64,000 nucleotides of DNA from Sinonovacula constricta. Its lineage: Eukaryota; Mollusca; Bivalvia; Cardiida; Solecurtidae. Positions 35,966-47,960 of the stretch are shown here, piece after piece; positions within the stretch are counted from its first letter, which is position 1, and every line of letters begins with the position of its first letter. The notes below the pieces were generated by a model. The model saw nothing but the letters and a program-made list of their open reading frames with translations, ran no database searches and was not told where the DNA came from. The position numbers and the translations under genes were made by a program. The stretch covers positions 77,414,456-77,478,455 of the forward strand of contig CM017556.1 in assembly GCA_007844125.1 (NCBI GenBank), read 5' to 3'.

Positions 35966-38900
35966 TTGAACGCTATAGTTCTCATATTATCATGTCAAAG
36001 TGTACGTTATAGTACTCATATGGCCGTGTCATATTGTTTGTAATAGTACTCATATGGCCGTGTCATATTGTTTGTAATAGTACTCATATGGCCGTGTCAT
36101 ATTGTTTGTAATAGTACTCATATGGCCATGTCATATTGTTTGTAATAGTACTCATATGGCCGTGTCATATTGTTTGTAATAGTACTCATATGGCCATGTC
36201 ATATTGTTTGTAATAGTACTCATATGGCCGTGTCATATTGTTTGTAATAGTACTCATATGGCCGTGTCATATTGTTTGTAATAGTACTCATATGGCCATG
36301 TCATATTCTTTGTAATAGTACTCATATGGCCGTGTCATATTGTTTGTAATAGTACTCATATGGCCGTGTCATATTGTTTGTAATAGTACACATATGGCCA
36401 TGTCATATTGTTTGTAATAGTACTCATATGGCCGTGTCATATTGTTTGTAATAGTACTCATATGGCCATGTCATATTGTTTGTAATAGTACTCATATGGC
36501 CATGTCATATTGTTTGTAATAGTACTCATATGGCCGTGTCATATTGTTTGTAATAGTACTCATATGGCCATGTCATATTGTTTGTAAAAGTACTCATATG
36601 GCCGTGTCATATTGTTTGTAATAGTACTCATATGGCCGTGTCATATTGTTTGTAATAGTACTCATATGGCCGTGTCATATTGTTTGTAATAGTACTCATA
36701 TGGCCGTGTCATATTGTTTGTAATAGTACTCATATGGCCATGTCATATTGTTTGTAATAGTACTCATATGGCCGTGTCATATTGTTTGTAATAGTACTCA
36801 TATGGCCATGTCATATTGTTTGTAATAGTACTCATATGGCCGTGTCATATTGTTTGTAATAGTACTCATATGGCCATGTCATATTGTTTGTAATAGTACT
36901 CATATGGCCGTGTCATATTGTTTGTAATAGTACTCATATGGCCATGTCATATTGACGTAATAGTACTCATATGGCCATGTCATATTGTTTGTAATAGTAC
37001 TCATATGGCCATGTCATATTGACGTAATAGTACTCATATGGCCATGTCATATTGTTTGTAATAGTACACATATGTCCATGTCATATTGACGTAATAGTAC
37101 TCATATGGCCATGTCATATTGTTTGTAATAGTACTCATATGGCCGTGTCATATTGTACGTAATAGTACTCATATGGCCGTGTCATATTGTACGTAAAAAT
37201 ACTCATATGGCCGTGTCATATTGTACGTAATAATACTCATATGGCCGTGTCATATTGTACGTAATAGTACTCATATGGCCGTGTCATATTGTACGTAATA
37301 ATACTCATATGGCCGTGTCATATTGTACGTAATAATACTCATATGGCCGTGTCATATTGTACGTAATAGTACTCATATGGCCGTGTCATATTGTTTGTAA
37401 TAGTACTCATATGGCCATGTCATATTGTTTGTAATAGTACTCATATGGCCATGTCATATTGACGTAATAGTACTCATATGGCCGTGTCATATTGTTTGTT
37501 ATAGTACTCATATGGCCATGTCATATTGTTTGTAATAGTACTCATATGGCCATGTCATATTGACGTAATAGTACTCATATGGCCGTGTCATATTGTTTGT
37601 AATAGTACTCATATGGCCATGTCATATTGTTTGTAATAGTACTCATATAGCCATGTCATATTGACGTAATAGTACTCATATGGCCATGTCATATTGTACG
37701 TAATAATACTCATATGTCCGTGTCATATTGTACGTAATAATACTCATATGGCCGTGCCATATTGACGTAATAATACTCATATGGCCGTGTCATATTGTAC
37801 GTAATAATACTCATATGGCCGTGTCATATTGTACGTAATAATACTCATATGGCCGTGTCATATTGTACGTAATAATACACATATGGCCGTGTCATATTGT
37901 ACGTAATAGTACTCATATGGCCATGACATATTGTACGTTATAGTACTCATATGGCCATGACATATTGTACGTTATAGTACTCATATGGCCATGTCATATT
38001 GACGTAATAGTACTCATATGGCCATGTCATATTGTACGTTATAGTACTCATATGGCCATGACATAGTGTACGTTATAGTACTCATATGGCCATGACATAT
38101 TGTACGTTATAGTACTCATATGGCCGTGTCATATTGTACGTTATAGTACTCATATGGCCATGTCATATTGTACGTAATAAAACTCATATGGCCGTGTCAT
38201 ATTGTACGTAATAGTACTCATATGGCCATGACATATTGTACGTTATAGTACTCATATGGCCATGTCATATTGTACGTAATAGTACTCATATGGCCATGTC
38301 ATATTGTACGTTATAGTACTCATATGGCCATGTCATATTGTACGTTATAGTACTCATATGGCCATGTCATATTGTACGTTATAGTACTCATATGGCCATG
38401 TCATATTGACGTAATAGTACTCATATGGCCATGTCATATTGACGTAATAGTACTCATATGGCCATGTCATATTGTACGTTATAGTACTCATATGGCCATG
38501 TCATATTGACGTAATAGTACTCATATGGCCATGTCATATTGACGTAATAGTACTCATATGGCCATGTCATATTGTACGTAATAATACTCATATGGCCGTG
38601 TCATATTGTACGTAATAGTACTCATAAGGCCATGTCATATTGTACGTAATAGTACTCATATGGCCGTGTCATATTGTACGTTATAGTACTCATATGGCCA
38701 TGTCATATTGTACGTAATAGTACTCATATGGCCATGTCATATTGTACGTTATAGTACTCATATGGCCATGTCATATTGTACGTAATAGTACTCATATGGC
38801 CATGTCATATTGTCCGTTATAGTACTCATATGGCCATGTCATTTTGTACGTAATAGTACTCATATGGCCATGTCATATTGACGTAATAATACTCATATGG

Positions 38901-41109
38901 CCGTGTCATATTGTACGTTATAGTACTCATATGGCCATGACATATTGTACGTTATAGTACTCACAGGGCCATGTCATAATGTACGTTATAGTACTCATAT
39001 GGCCATGTCATATTGACGTAATAATACTCATATGACCGTGTCATATTGTACGTTATAGTACTCACAGGGCCATGACATATTGTACGTTATAGTACTCATA
39101 TGGCCGTGTCATATTGTACGTTATAGTACTCATATGGCCATGTCATATTGACGTAATAGTACTCATATGGCCATGTCATATTGTACGTAATAGTACTCAT
39201 ATGGCCATGTCATATTGTACGTAATAGTACTCATATGGCCATGTCATATTGTACGTAATAGTACTCATATGGCCATGTCATATTGTACGTTATAGTACTC
39301 ATATGGCCATGTCATATTGACGTAATAGTACTCATATGGCCATGTCATATTGTACGTAATAATACTCATATGGCCGTGTCATATTGTACGTAATAGTACT
39401 CATATGGCCATGACATATTGTACGTTATAGTACTCATATGGCCATGACATATTGTACGTTATAGTACTCATATGGCCATGTCATATTGACGTAATAGTAC
39501 TCATATGGCCATGACATATTGTACGTTATAATACTCATATGGCCATGTCATATTGACGTAATAGTACTCATATGGCCATGTCATATTGTACGTTATAGTA
39601 CTCATATGGCCATGTCATATTGTACGTTATAGTACTCATATGGCCATGTCATATTGTACGTTATAGTACTCATATGGCCATGTCATATTGACGTAATAGT
39701 ACTCATATGGCCGTGTCATATTGTACGTTATAGTACTCATATGGCCATGTCATATTGACGTAATAGTACTCATATGGCCATGTCATATTGTACGTTATAG
39801 TACTCATATGGCCATGTCATATTGACGTAATAGTACTCATATGGCCATGTCATATTGACGTAATAGTACTCATATGGCCATGTCATATTGTACGTAATAA
39901 TACTCATATGGCCGTGTCATATTGTACGTAATAGTACTCATAAGGCCATGTCATATTGTACGTAATAGTACTCATATGGCCGTGTCATATTGTACGTTAT
40001 AGTACTCATATGGCCATGTCATATTGACGTAATAGTACTCATATGGCCATGTCATATTGTACGTTATAGTACTCATATGGCCATGTCATAGTGTACGTAA
40101 TAGTACTCATATGGCCATGTCATATTGTACGTTATAGTACTCATATGGTCATGTCATATTGTACGTAATAGTACTCATATGGCCATGTCATATTGACGTA
40201 ATAATACTCATATGGCCGTGTCATATTGTACGTTATAGTACTCATATGGCCATGACATATTGTACGTTATAGTACTCACAGGGCCATGTCATAATGTACG
40301 TTATAGTACTCATATGGCCATGTCATATTGACGTAATAATACTCATATGGCCGTGTCATATTGTACGTTATAGTACTCACAGGGCCATGACATATTGTAC
40401 GTTATAGTACTCATATGGCCGTGTCATATTGTACGTTATAGTACTCATATGGCCATGTCATATTGACGTAATAGTACTCATATGGCCATGTCATATTGTA
40501 CGTAATAGTACTCATATGGCCATGTCATATTGTACGTAATAGTACTCATATGGCCATGTCATATTGTACGTAATAGTACTCATATGGCCATGTCATATTG
40601 TACGTTATAGTACTCATATGGCCATGTCATATTGACGTAATAGTACTCATATGGCCATGTCATATTGTACGTAATAATACTCATATGGCCGTGTCATATT
40701 GTACGTAATATTACTCATATGGCCGTGTCATATTGTACGTAATAATACTCATATGGCCGTGTCATATTGTACGTAATAGTACTCATATGGCCATGACATA
40801 TTGTACGTTATAGTACTCATATGGCCATGACATATTGTACGTTATAGTACTCATATGGCCATGTCATATTGACGTAATAGTGCTCATATGGCCATGTCAT
40901 ATTGTACGTAATAGTACTCATATGGCCGTGTCATATTGTACGTTATAGTACTCATATGGCCATGACATATTGTATGTTAAAGTACTTACAGGGCCATGAC
41001 ATATTGTACGGTATAGTACTCATAGGCCAATGTCATATTGTACGTTATTGTACCTATAGGGCGATGTCATATTGTACGTTATAGTACTCATAGGGCCATG
41101 TCGTATTAT
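35966..41109. repeat. 34-bp satellite array, block 1 (about 150 units)
   Basis: The unit is about 34 bp, of the form TCATATTGTTTGTAATAG plus TACTCATATGGCCGTG. A 33-bp variant lacks one T (TATTGACGTAATAG). From 36000 to about 36940 the TTTGTAATAG form dominates. Farther right TACGTAATAG and TACGTTATAG forms take over, so the array has zones of local homogenisation. Rare marker variants (CTCACAGGGCC at 38961 and 40276, CTCATAAGGCC at 38621 and 39937) recur with a spacing of about 1315 bp. This shows a larger duplicated block. The last units (40970-41100) are diverged, as expected at an array edge. Confidence 0.95.
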
Positions 41110-41685
41110 ATGTAAATAAATAAGTAATTTGTTATTGGCCCTGTTATTTGTTCGAGTGCAATCGTATTAGCCTAAGGCCGAGGGCAAATTCGACTGACCC
41201 GAGCACAAATAACAGGGTCAATATCAAATCCTTTATTGACAATTTTATAAAATAATTACATATTATGTACTTATAACATTGCATATTTAATACTTAGTTT
41301 TTGCATTATTCCAAGTCAGAAAATGCTTGTTTGTGTTTTTGTGTAATCTACACGTTGTAAATTTATATCGAATTAAACACTAACAATTCATGTTGTGAAT
41401 GTTTGAAAACTGAGAATATTTTGTTTCATAAACTTATGCAACCGGTCGGCGTCTATAAATAGACCGAGGTAAAACAAAATGGCTGAGATTTCCAAAAGCT
41501 TTTTGCTGAAATCTTTATCATTTTTGGCCCTGCCTTATTAGCCAATCAATCACTTGAAATGCTGGCTCTAATCAAAATCACTTTTTCGGCCCGATTGATA
41601 TTGGCACTGTTTTAAAGCAGACCGTTATTGTAATTGAACGTAGCATGCGCTTTTTATAGCACTAATAACGTTTAGTTATTTAATA
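41110..41685. other. Non-satellite spacer with a 91-bp palindrome
   Basis: This 576-bp segment separates the two satellite blocks. At 41133-41223 the arms TATTGGCCCTGTTATTTG and CAAATAACAGGGTCAATA are inverted around a loop of about 45 bases and could form a hairpin. TATAAATA occurs at 41454-41461 inside a small palindrome GTCTATAAATAGAC, and GCCAATCA lies near 41541. The segment may be a transposable element inserted into the array. I see no target-site duplication. Confidence 0.5.
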
Positions 41686-42957
41686 ACGTACGTTATAATA
41701 CTCATGGGGACGTGTCATAATATTATTTAACGTTAAAGTACTTATAGGGCCATGTCATAATGTACGTTATAGTACTCATTTGGCCATGTCATATTGTACA
41801 TTACAGTACTCATAGGGCCGTGTAATAATGTACGTTATAGTACTTATATGACAATGTCATTTTGTAAGTTATAGTACTTATAGTGTCATGCCATATTGTA
41901 CGTAATAGTACTCATAGGGTCATGTTAAATTGTTCGTTATAGTACTTAAAAGGGCCGTGTAATAATGTGCGTTATAGTACTCATAGGACCGTTTCATAAT
42001 GTACGTGTTAGTACTCATAGGACCGTTTTATAATGTACGTTATAGTACTTATAGGGCCACCTCATATTGTTCGTTACAGTACTCACAGGGTAATGACATA
42101 TTGTACGTTATAGTACTAATACGGCCATGACATATGGCACATTACAGTTCTCACAGGGCCATATCATATCGTTCGTTATAGTACTTCTAAGGTCATGTCG
42201 TATTGTACGTTAAAGTACATATAGGGCCATGTCATGCTGTACGTAATAGTACACTTAGGGCCATGTCATATTGTTCGTTATAGTACTCGTAGGTCCATGT
42301 CGTGTTTTATGTTATAGTACGCATATGGCCGTGTCAAATTGTTCGTTATAGTACTCATAGGGCCATGTCATATTGTTTGTTATTGTACTCATAGGTCCAT
42401 GTCATATCGTTCGTTATAGTACTCGTAGGGTCATGACATATTGTACGTAAAATAGTACCCATCGGGTTATGTCATATTGTACGTAATAGTAACCATAGGG
42501 TTAAGTCATATTGTGCGTTGTAGTACTCAAAGGGCCATGTCATATTGTACGTAATAGTAACCATAGGGTTAAGTCATATTGTGCGTTGTAGTACTCAAAG
42601 GGCCATGTCATATTGTACGTAATAGTACCCATAGGGTTATGTCATATTGTGCGTTGTAGTACTCAAAGGGCCATGTCATATTGTACGTAATAGTACTCAT
42701 AGGGTTAAGTCATATTGTGCGTTGTAGTACTCAAAGGGCCATGTCATAATGTGCGTTATAGTACTCAAAGGGCCATGTCATATTGTACGTAATAGTAACC
42801 ATAGGGTTAAGTCATATTGTGCGTTGTAGTACTCAAAGGGCCATGTCATATTGTACTCATAGGTTCATGTCATTTTTTTAATTGTACGTTTTAGGACTCA
42901 TAGGGCCATGCTATATTTTTGTACGTTATAGTACTCATAGGGTCATATCATATTTTT
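41686..42957. repeat. 34-bp satellite array, block 2 (diverged, about 37 units)
   Basis: The same monomer continues with much greater divergence, mostly as CTCATAGGGCCATGTCATATTG plus TACGTTATAGTA. Between about 42470 and 42850 a 68-bp dimer is repeated (CCATAGGGTTAAGTCATATT alternating with CTCAAAGGGCCATGTCATA). The greater divergence suggests an older edge of the satellite that is not being homogenised with block 1. Confidence 0.9.
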
Positions 42958-43449
42958 GTTTTGTTATGGCCTGTGAAGTGTACAATATATGACTAACGAC
43001 ACATAGATTTTGTAGTGATGTTTATCAGTATGCAAATAATTCTCATATTATCACGTCTATTTGGGTATGTAAATAACAAAACAACTATTCCATAATGCTA
43101 AACCCTTCTAACAGACATTACATGTCCTTGCAAAACATTATCCACAAAGTCCACGATCACGACTGTAAGTGTAATAAATGGGATGGTATCTGGTTATACA
43201 ACATCATACTTGCCTAATGTTTAGCGTTTCTTAAGTACATTATGTCTGTCGTATGTACTCAACCCCCAACAGCTTGGCCAGTCTTGTGGCAACAGCAATG
43301 TAAAGTGCGTTGTCTGGTATGTGAAAGTTCTAATGCTCTTGTAAAATATGACAGGGTAAGATCTAGACATAAATGTTAAGATAAAGCTTTAAGCTTAAGC
43401 GTCAGCCAGATGGAGACGTAAATGTCATCTGTTAAGATTCTCAATGATT
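42958..43449. other. Short unique spacer between arrays
   Basis: AT-rich unique sequence with no ORF of note and no repeat similarity noticed. Confidence 0.5.
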
Positions 43450-44578
43450 GAGTAGGTTATTATTATTCAGATCATGGTATTTCCATAACCCCTTGGTTAG
43501 GTACCCGCTTCTTGTTGGTATTCCCAAAACCCTTTGTTTTTTATCCGCTTCTTGTTGGTATTCGCAGAAATCATTAGTTATGTTTCGCTTCTGTTTGGTA
43601 TTGAAAGAACCCATAGGTTATATATTCGCTTCTTGTTTGTATTCCCAGAATCTATTGGTTATGAATCCGCTTCTTGTTGGTATTCACAGAAATCATTAGC
43701 TATGTTCCGCTTCTGTTTGGTATTCAAAGAACTCATAGGTTATGTATTCGCTTCTCGTTGGTATTCCCAGAATCTATTGGTTATGAATCCGCTTCTTGTT
43801 GGTATTCACAGAAATCATTAGTTATGTTTCGCTTCTGTTTGGTATTCAAAGAACCCATAGGTTATGTACACGCTTCTCGTTGGTATTCCCAGAAATCATT
43901 GATTACGTATCCACTTCTTGTTGGTATTCCCAGGATCCATTGATTACGTGTCCACTTCTTGTTGGTATTCCCAGGATCCATTGATTACGTGTCCACTTCT
44001 TGTTGGTATTCCCAGAATCCATTGGTTACGTATGCACTTCTTGTTGGTATTCCCAGGATCCATTGATTACGTATCCACTTCTTTTTGGTATTCCCAGGAT
44101 CCATTGATTACGTATCCACTTCTTTTTGGTATTCCCAGGATCCATTGATTACGTGTCCACTTCTTGTTGGTATTCCCAGGATCCATTGATTACGTGTCCA
44201 CTTCTTGTTGGTATTCCCAGAATCCATTGGTTACGTATCCACTTTTTGTTGGTATTCCCAGGATCCATTGATTACGTGTCCACTTCTTGTTGGTATTCCC
44301 AGGATCCATTGATTACGTGTCCACTTCTTGTTGGTATTCCCAGGATCCATTGATTACGTGTCCACTTCTTGTTGGTATTCCCAGAATCCATTGATTACGT
44401 ATCCGTTTCTTGTTGGTATTCCCAGAATCCATTGATTACGTATCCACTTCTTGTTGGCATTCCCAGAATCCATTGATTACGTATCCACTTCTTGTTGGTA
44501 TTCCCAGAATCCATTGGTTATGTATCCGCTTCTTGTTGGTATTCCCAGAACTCATAGGTTATGTATCCGATTCTTATT
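43450..44578. repeat. 41-bp minisatellite (about 27 units)
   Basis: The unit resembles TTGGTATTCCCAGGATCCAT plus TGATTACGTGTCCACTTCTTG. In the left third (43565-43900) a three-unit higher-order repeat of 122 bp is visible: CAGAAATCATTAG recurs at 43565, 43687 and 43809. The right two-thirds are more uniform single units. Because 41 and 122 are not multiples of three, the ORFs here (62-95 codons, reading FLLVFPGSIDYVST and similar) are an artefact of stop-poor repeats. Confidence 0.9.
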
Positions 44579-46471
44579 GTAACAGATTTGTTTCAGGGAG
44601 AGGATGTTTATGCTGTCTAATGGATACACCGTGACCTTATTTGAGTCGTACAGTGAAGATCTGTATAATCACAGATCATAGTAGTTTTAAACAGGATACG
44701 TTAGATACGGCACTTGTTTACGTCTTATTTAAGTACATATAATGTAGAAAGCATGGCCAACACAATCGATATACACGTAAAGCTATCTATTATGAATTAT
44801 GTGGGAGTCACAATTAAACAGCATTTATAGTTATGAGTCTAAACGGTTAGTATGAATGATGACAGGGACAAAATCATGGAGAGAGAATGCGGGTATGCAT
44901 ACGCCGAACCAACCAGGTAAAAGAGTAGAGTTGTGAAAACTTAAAAACACTAAGCTTTTTAATTAAATTTTGTCTGTTGACTGCTTAGGTCGAAGTTACG
45001 GTTCCTTACTGTGTGTCTATATATAACTAGTATTTACAGCGATAAAGTTGAATGGATCTTGATTCATGCCCCCACCACCACAACCACCACAACCACAAGC
45101 ACCAAAATGTTCTGGATCCGCCCTTGGAGGATTAATCCTATGTTAGTATTACTAATTTATATGCTACTGTTTATAGGTCATATTAGAGAAATGGGGCAAA
45201 AAACAATTACCACAAAACACATTCGATAGATACACACACAGAGTTGTGCTCGGATACGCATGTGTTTATTAACAATAATGATTAAGCAATAAAAGTGATT
45301 CTGCATTAATTTATTCAAAACATTCGTCATACGTGCATGTACATATAGACCTGCGGATGTACGTCGACAGTGCCAAACTATAGATCGATAAGCATATGCA
45401 CGGGCAGGTTTGCATAGTGAAACATTGTAAAACTTAACGTATTATATACCAAAATCCCAATACATACCCGGACAAGTTTGCCAAGTAGAAATAGAACTAT
45501 GCACTAAACATATAAATCCATTTCAACAATTCAATCCAAGTACTTTGCTATCAGTCATACCGTTTATTAAATGAATGATTCTGGATCAGAAAATAAACTA
45601 AATGTTTGTAAAAAAGTGTATATATTACCAATAATATATTATAAAATATAGGAAGATTGTTTTACGCATTGTAAAACATATGTATATGTATATTAAAGTA
45701 TGTGAGCATGTGACTTTTGGGAGAAACTTTTCTATGAATACGATCATGTCACCTGCTCTTTGGGATTTGCTTGCATATACTTGCATATACCTCGTCTGTT
45801 AACATTCATAGACCGATATGTAATCTCTTACCGAAGTTACGATTCTACAGAAGGACAATTGGATTATTATTCAGAATTATGTATTCCCAGAGGTTTACTG
45901 GTTATTCATACGTTTTATAGTATCAATCCGATATTTTCTCAAGATATATATGTATATGCAAACTAATCCAGAAGTATAAGCCAACACAGCAGGGATTTGT
46001 ACGTGTCTGTCGATGAAGCTCTTTTGATTTTGAATCTTGTCTCGTAAATATCAGCATACAATCCTTGTATAAAATATTTATATATACACGCTGCATGGTG
46101 GCTTTAAATGTTGTTTCTAAAAGTAAAGTCTTATATTTTGCTAAAAACTGCCTTGAAATAGTGTTACTCTTCCCGGCGAATACCGATTAAACTAAATATG
46201 CGTGTATTATTTTGGAGGAAGGATTATATCAGACACTCGGTGGCAGGAAAAGGCAACATTAACGGCAAATACCAGCTAACTTGAAAGGGTCGGCTTTAAG
46301 CTAATTGGTGCATTTTAAGAGATGTCTGGGAGTTCATTTAACATCCATTATTGACAGATTCCTGTATATGCAAAGCGATGGAAAAATGCCTATTACAGAA
46401 TCAACCAATAGATGATTGGTTCCATTTGTTCATCGATGCAAAGGAAGTAATAGTGTTATATGTTATAAATT
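44579..46471. other. No supported gene
   Basis: A CCACCACAACCACCACAACC-type simple repeat lies at 45069-45102. ORFs of 68-72 codons (45011-45229, 45760-45966) have no recognisable domain. The rest is AT-rich. Confidence 0.5.
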
Positions 46472-46684
46472 AAAAGGAAACAGCCCTCACGGCGTGAGTT
46501 CGAATCCGGGCCGGGCCGAGAACTTTCATGTGGAGAGGTTTCCTAGTTAATATGCGGTGTCTCTATGGTTCTACCTAGACATATGATTGGATCTTCCTCT
46601 GCCAATAATTAGCGGGACGACCCCAATATGACCATAATCGTTTCGCTTCGTTGTAACAAAAAGTCAGAAACAAAAAGGAAACAG
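46472..46684 (+). mobile_element. tRNA-derived SINE, 5' truncated, with 12-bp target-site duplication
   Basis: The 189-bp insert (46484-46672) is bracketed by perfect copies of AAAAGGAAACAG at 46472-46483 and 46673-46684. Near its 5' end it carries GAGTTCGAATCC (46496-46507), a good RNA polymerase III B-box as in the T arm of a tRNA. The A-box is absent, so the copy is truncated at its 5' end. The 3' end is A-rich (AACAAAAAGTCAGAAAC). The intact target-site duplication suggests a fairly young insertion made by LINE machinery. Confidence 0.75.
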
Positions 46685-46949
46685 TCTTAAGTTATACTGA
46701 ATCGGTAACACAGTGATATCAAAGGATTCTAAGTCGCTATAATGACCATAGTTATGTCGCTATGGTGTATTTATTGCATTACAGATCAAGAACGCTATGT
46801 AAATTTTGTTTATATTTTCTTTTTATTTAAGTTAGACATACACATTTAACAAGTAAGATGCATATTTGTAAGGCAAGAATTATTGTCTAATAAACAAATG
46901 AGCTACCGGGATTGGGATTGAGATTTGCCGGCATTTTTGTCAATAATGT

Positions 46950-47170
46950 GCAACAACATTTCTATTATTATAGCAAAGGGGCACTTATGAGGTGCCCCAG
47001 GACTGAACCCGGTCGGTCCATTATAATAACACTGACGAGTCAAGCGTAATGCTGTCCCCTTAGCCCCAAACGTTAGGAGGGAAGCCACTACTACCAACTT
47101 TAAAGTGTTTGGTTTGACCCGGTCGGGGTTTGAACCCGCGACCTCCCGCAAGCATGGACACATGGCGGAT
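46950..47170 (-). mobile_element. tRNA-derived SINE on the minus strand
   Basis: On the minus strand, GCGGGAGGTCGCGGGTTCAAACCCC (read in pieces near 47120-47150) gives a canonical B-box with T-stem pairing. A SINE body follows with GGCTAAGGGGACAGCATTACG, CTTGACTCGTCAGTG and a second GGGTTCAGTCCTGGGG segment near 46995-47015. An A-box is not evident. The 136-codon minus-strand ORF at 46903-47313 reads through this element and is not a gene. The body differs from that of the SINE at 46484, so two SINE families are present. Confidence 0.65.
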
Positions 47171-47754
47171 ACCGGATATGGTTTGCTGAATAGAATTGCA
47201 CATAAACATCTTTTGTTGTGGAGTAAATTGTAAATAAAACCGGACTGCTTCAGTCTTGTAGATAGTGTGGATATTTGTGTCGCCCAGTGAAGCAGGAGAA
47301 ATAACCCAACCATAGATCAGGAATTAAACAAGTCTGAGTTATCTCTAAGTTTAATTACTGCTGACTTCATCACTGGTTTATTTCGTTTAGCATAGTTTAA
47401 GTATTTAAAATTCAAGTAATTGAATTGCCGTGCATTTAAAATTCAATATGTAGAAATTTAAAAAGTGCGCATATATTTTATAACGATGCCTTGTCTTTTT
47501 ATGATAATTGGTTAATAAATACCAATAAAGCTATAGAAGAAGGATGTCAGCGGTATTCAGTGTTATTTAAATAGTGTTGTTTTTGCACATGTTAAGTATT
47601 AACGTCCATGGATAATTCATATATAATGGACAATATTATTTAATGTTGTAGAGCTAGATGGTAATCTGTGTCCAGCATGCCAATGATATATATGATTCAA
47701 TCCTTTCTCCTGGTGATGTCTGTAGTACCACTCTTTATATAGGTCGTAGTTTGA
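47171..47754. other. AT-rich DNA with no gene seen
   Basis: No ORF of interest and no recognised repeat. Confidence 0.5.
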
Positions 47755-47960
47755 TTAGAGCCTTGCCTGAGTGTATGGCAAACAGAGTCGTAGTGGTGTA
47801 GACATATTGTACGGTAATAAAGCTTCAAGTATTGACATAACATTCAACAGAAAAGCTGTTTTAAGCCATAAAAGTCAAACGCTCGCTTCTCAAAATAAAC
47901 CCACGAGGCACCAATCCTGTGATGACGTAAGTTGTTGAGACGTATTTTACGAGCCCCGTG
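47755..47960 (+). repeat. Dispersed repeat family 2, copy B
   Basis: This segment is the partner of 18989-19185. The best-matching core is at 47848-47890 (CAACAGAAAAGCTGTTTTA, GCCATAAAAG, CGCTCGCT), with GCCTTGCCTGAGTGT at the start and TTGAGACG near the end. The two copies differ by several indels, so the family is old or of low fidelity. Confidence 0.6.

Noticed and set aside
35966..42957. Possible CRISPR-like array
   Set aside because: The 34-bp units follow one another without unique spacers and vary gradually. This is a eukaryotic satellite.
43534..44634. Series of 62-95-codon ORFs with repeated FLLVFPGSIDY-type peptides
   Set aside because: They are stop-poor frames of a 41-bp minisatellite whose unit is not a multiple of three, so the frame changes with each unit.
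46903..47313. 136-codon minus-strand ORF
   Set aside because: It reads straight through a tRNA-derived SINE (B-box near 47130-47145) and has no protein similarity that I recognise.
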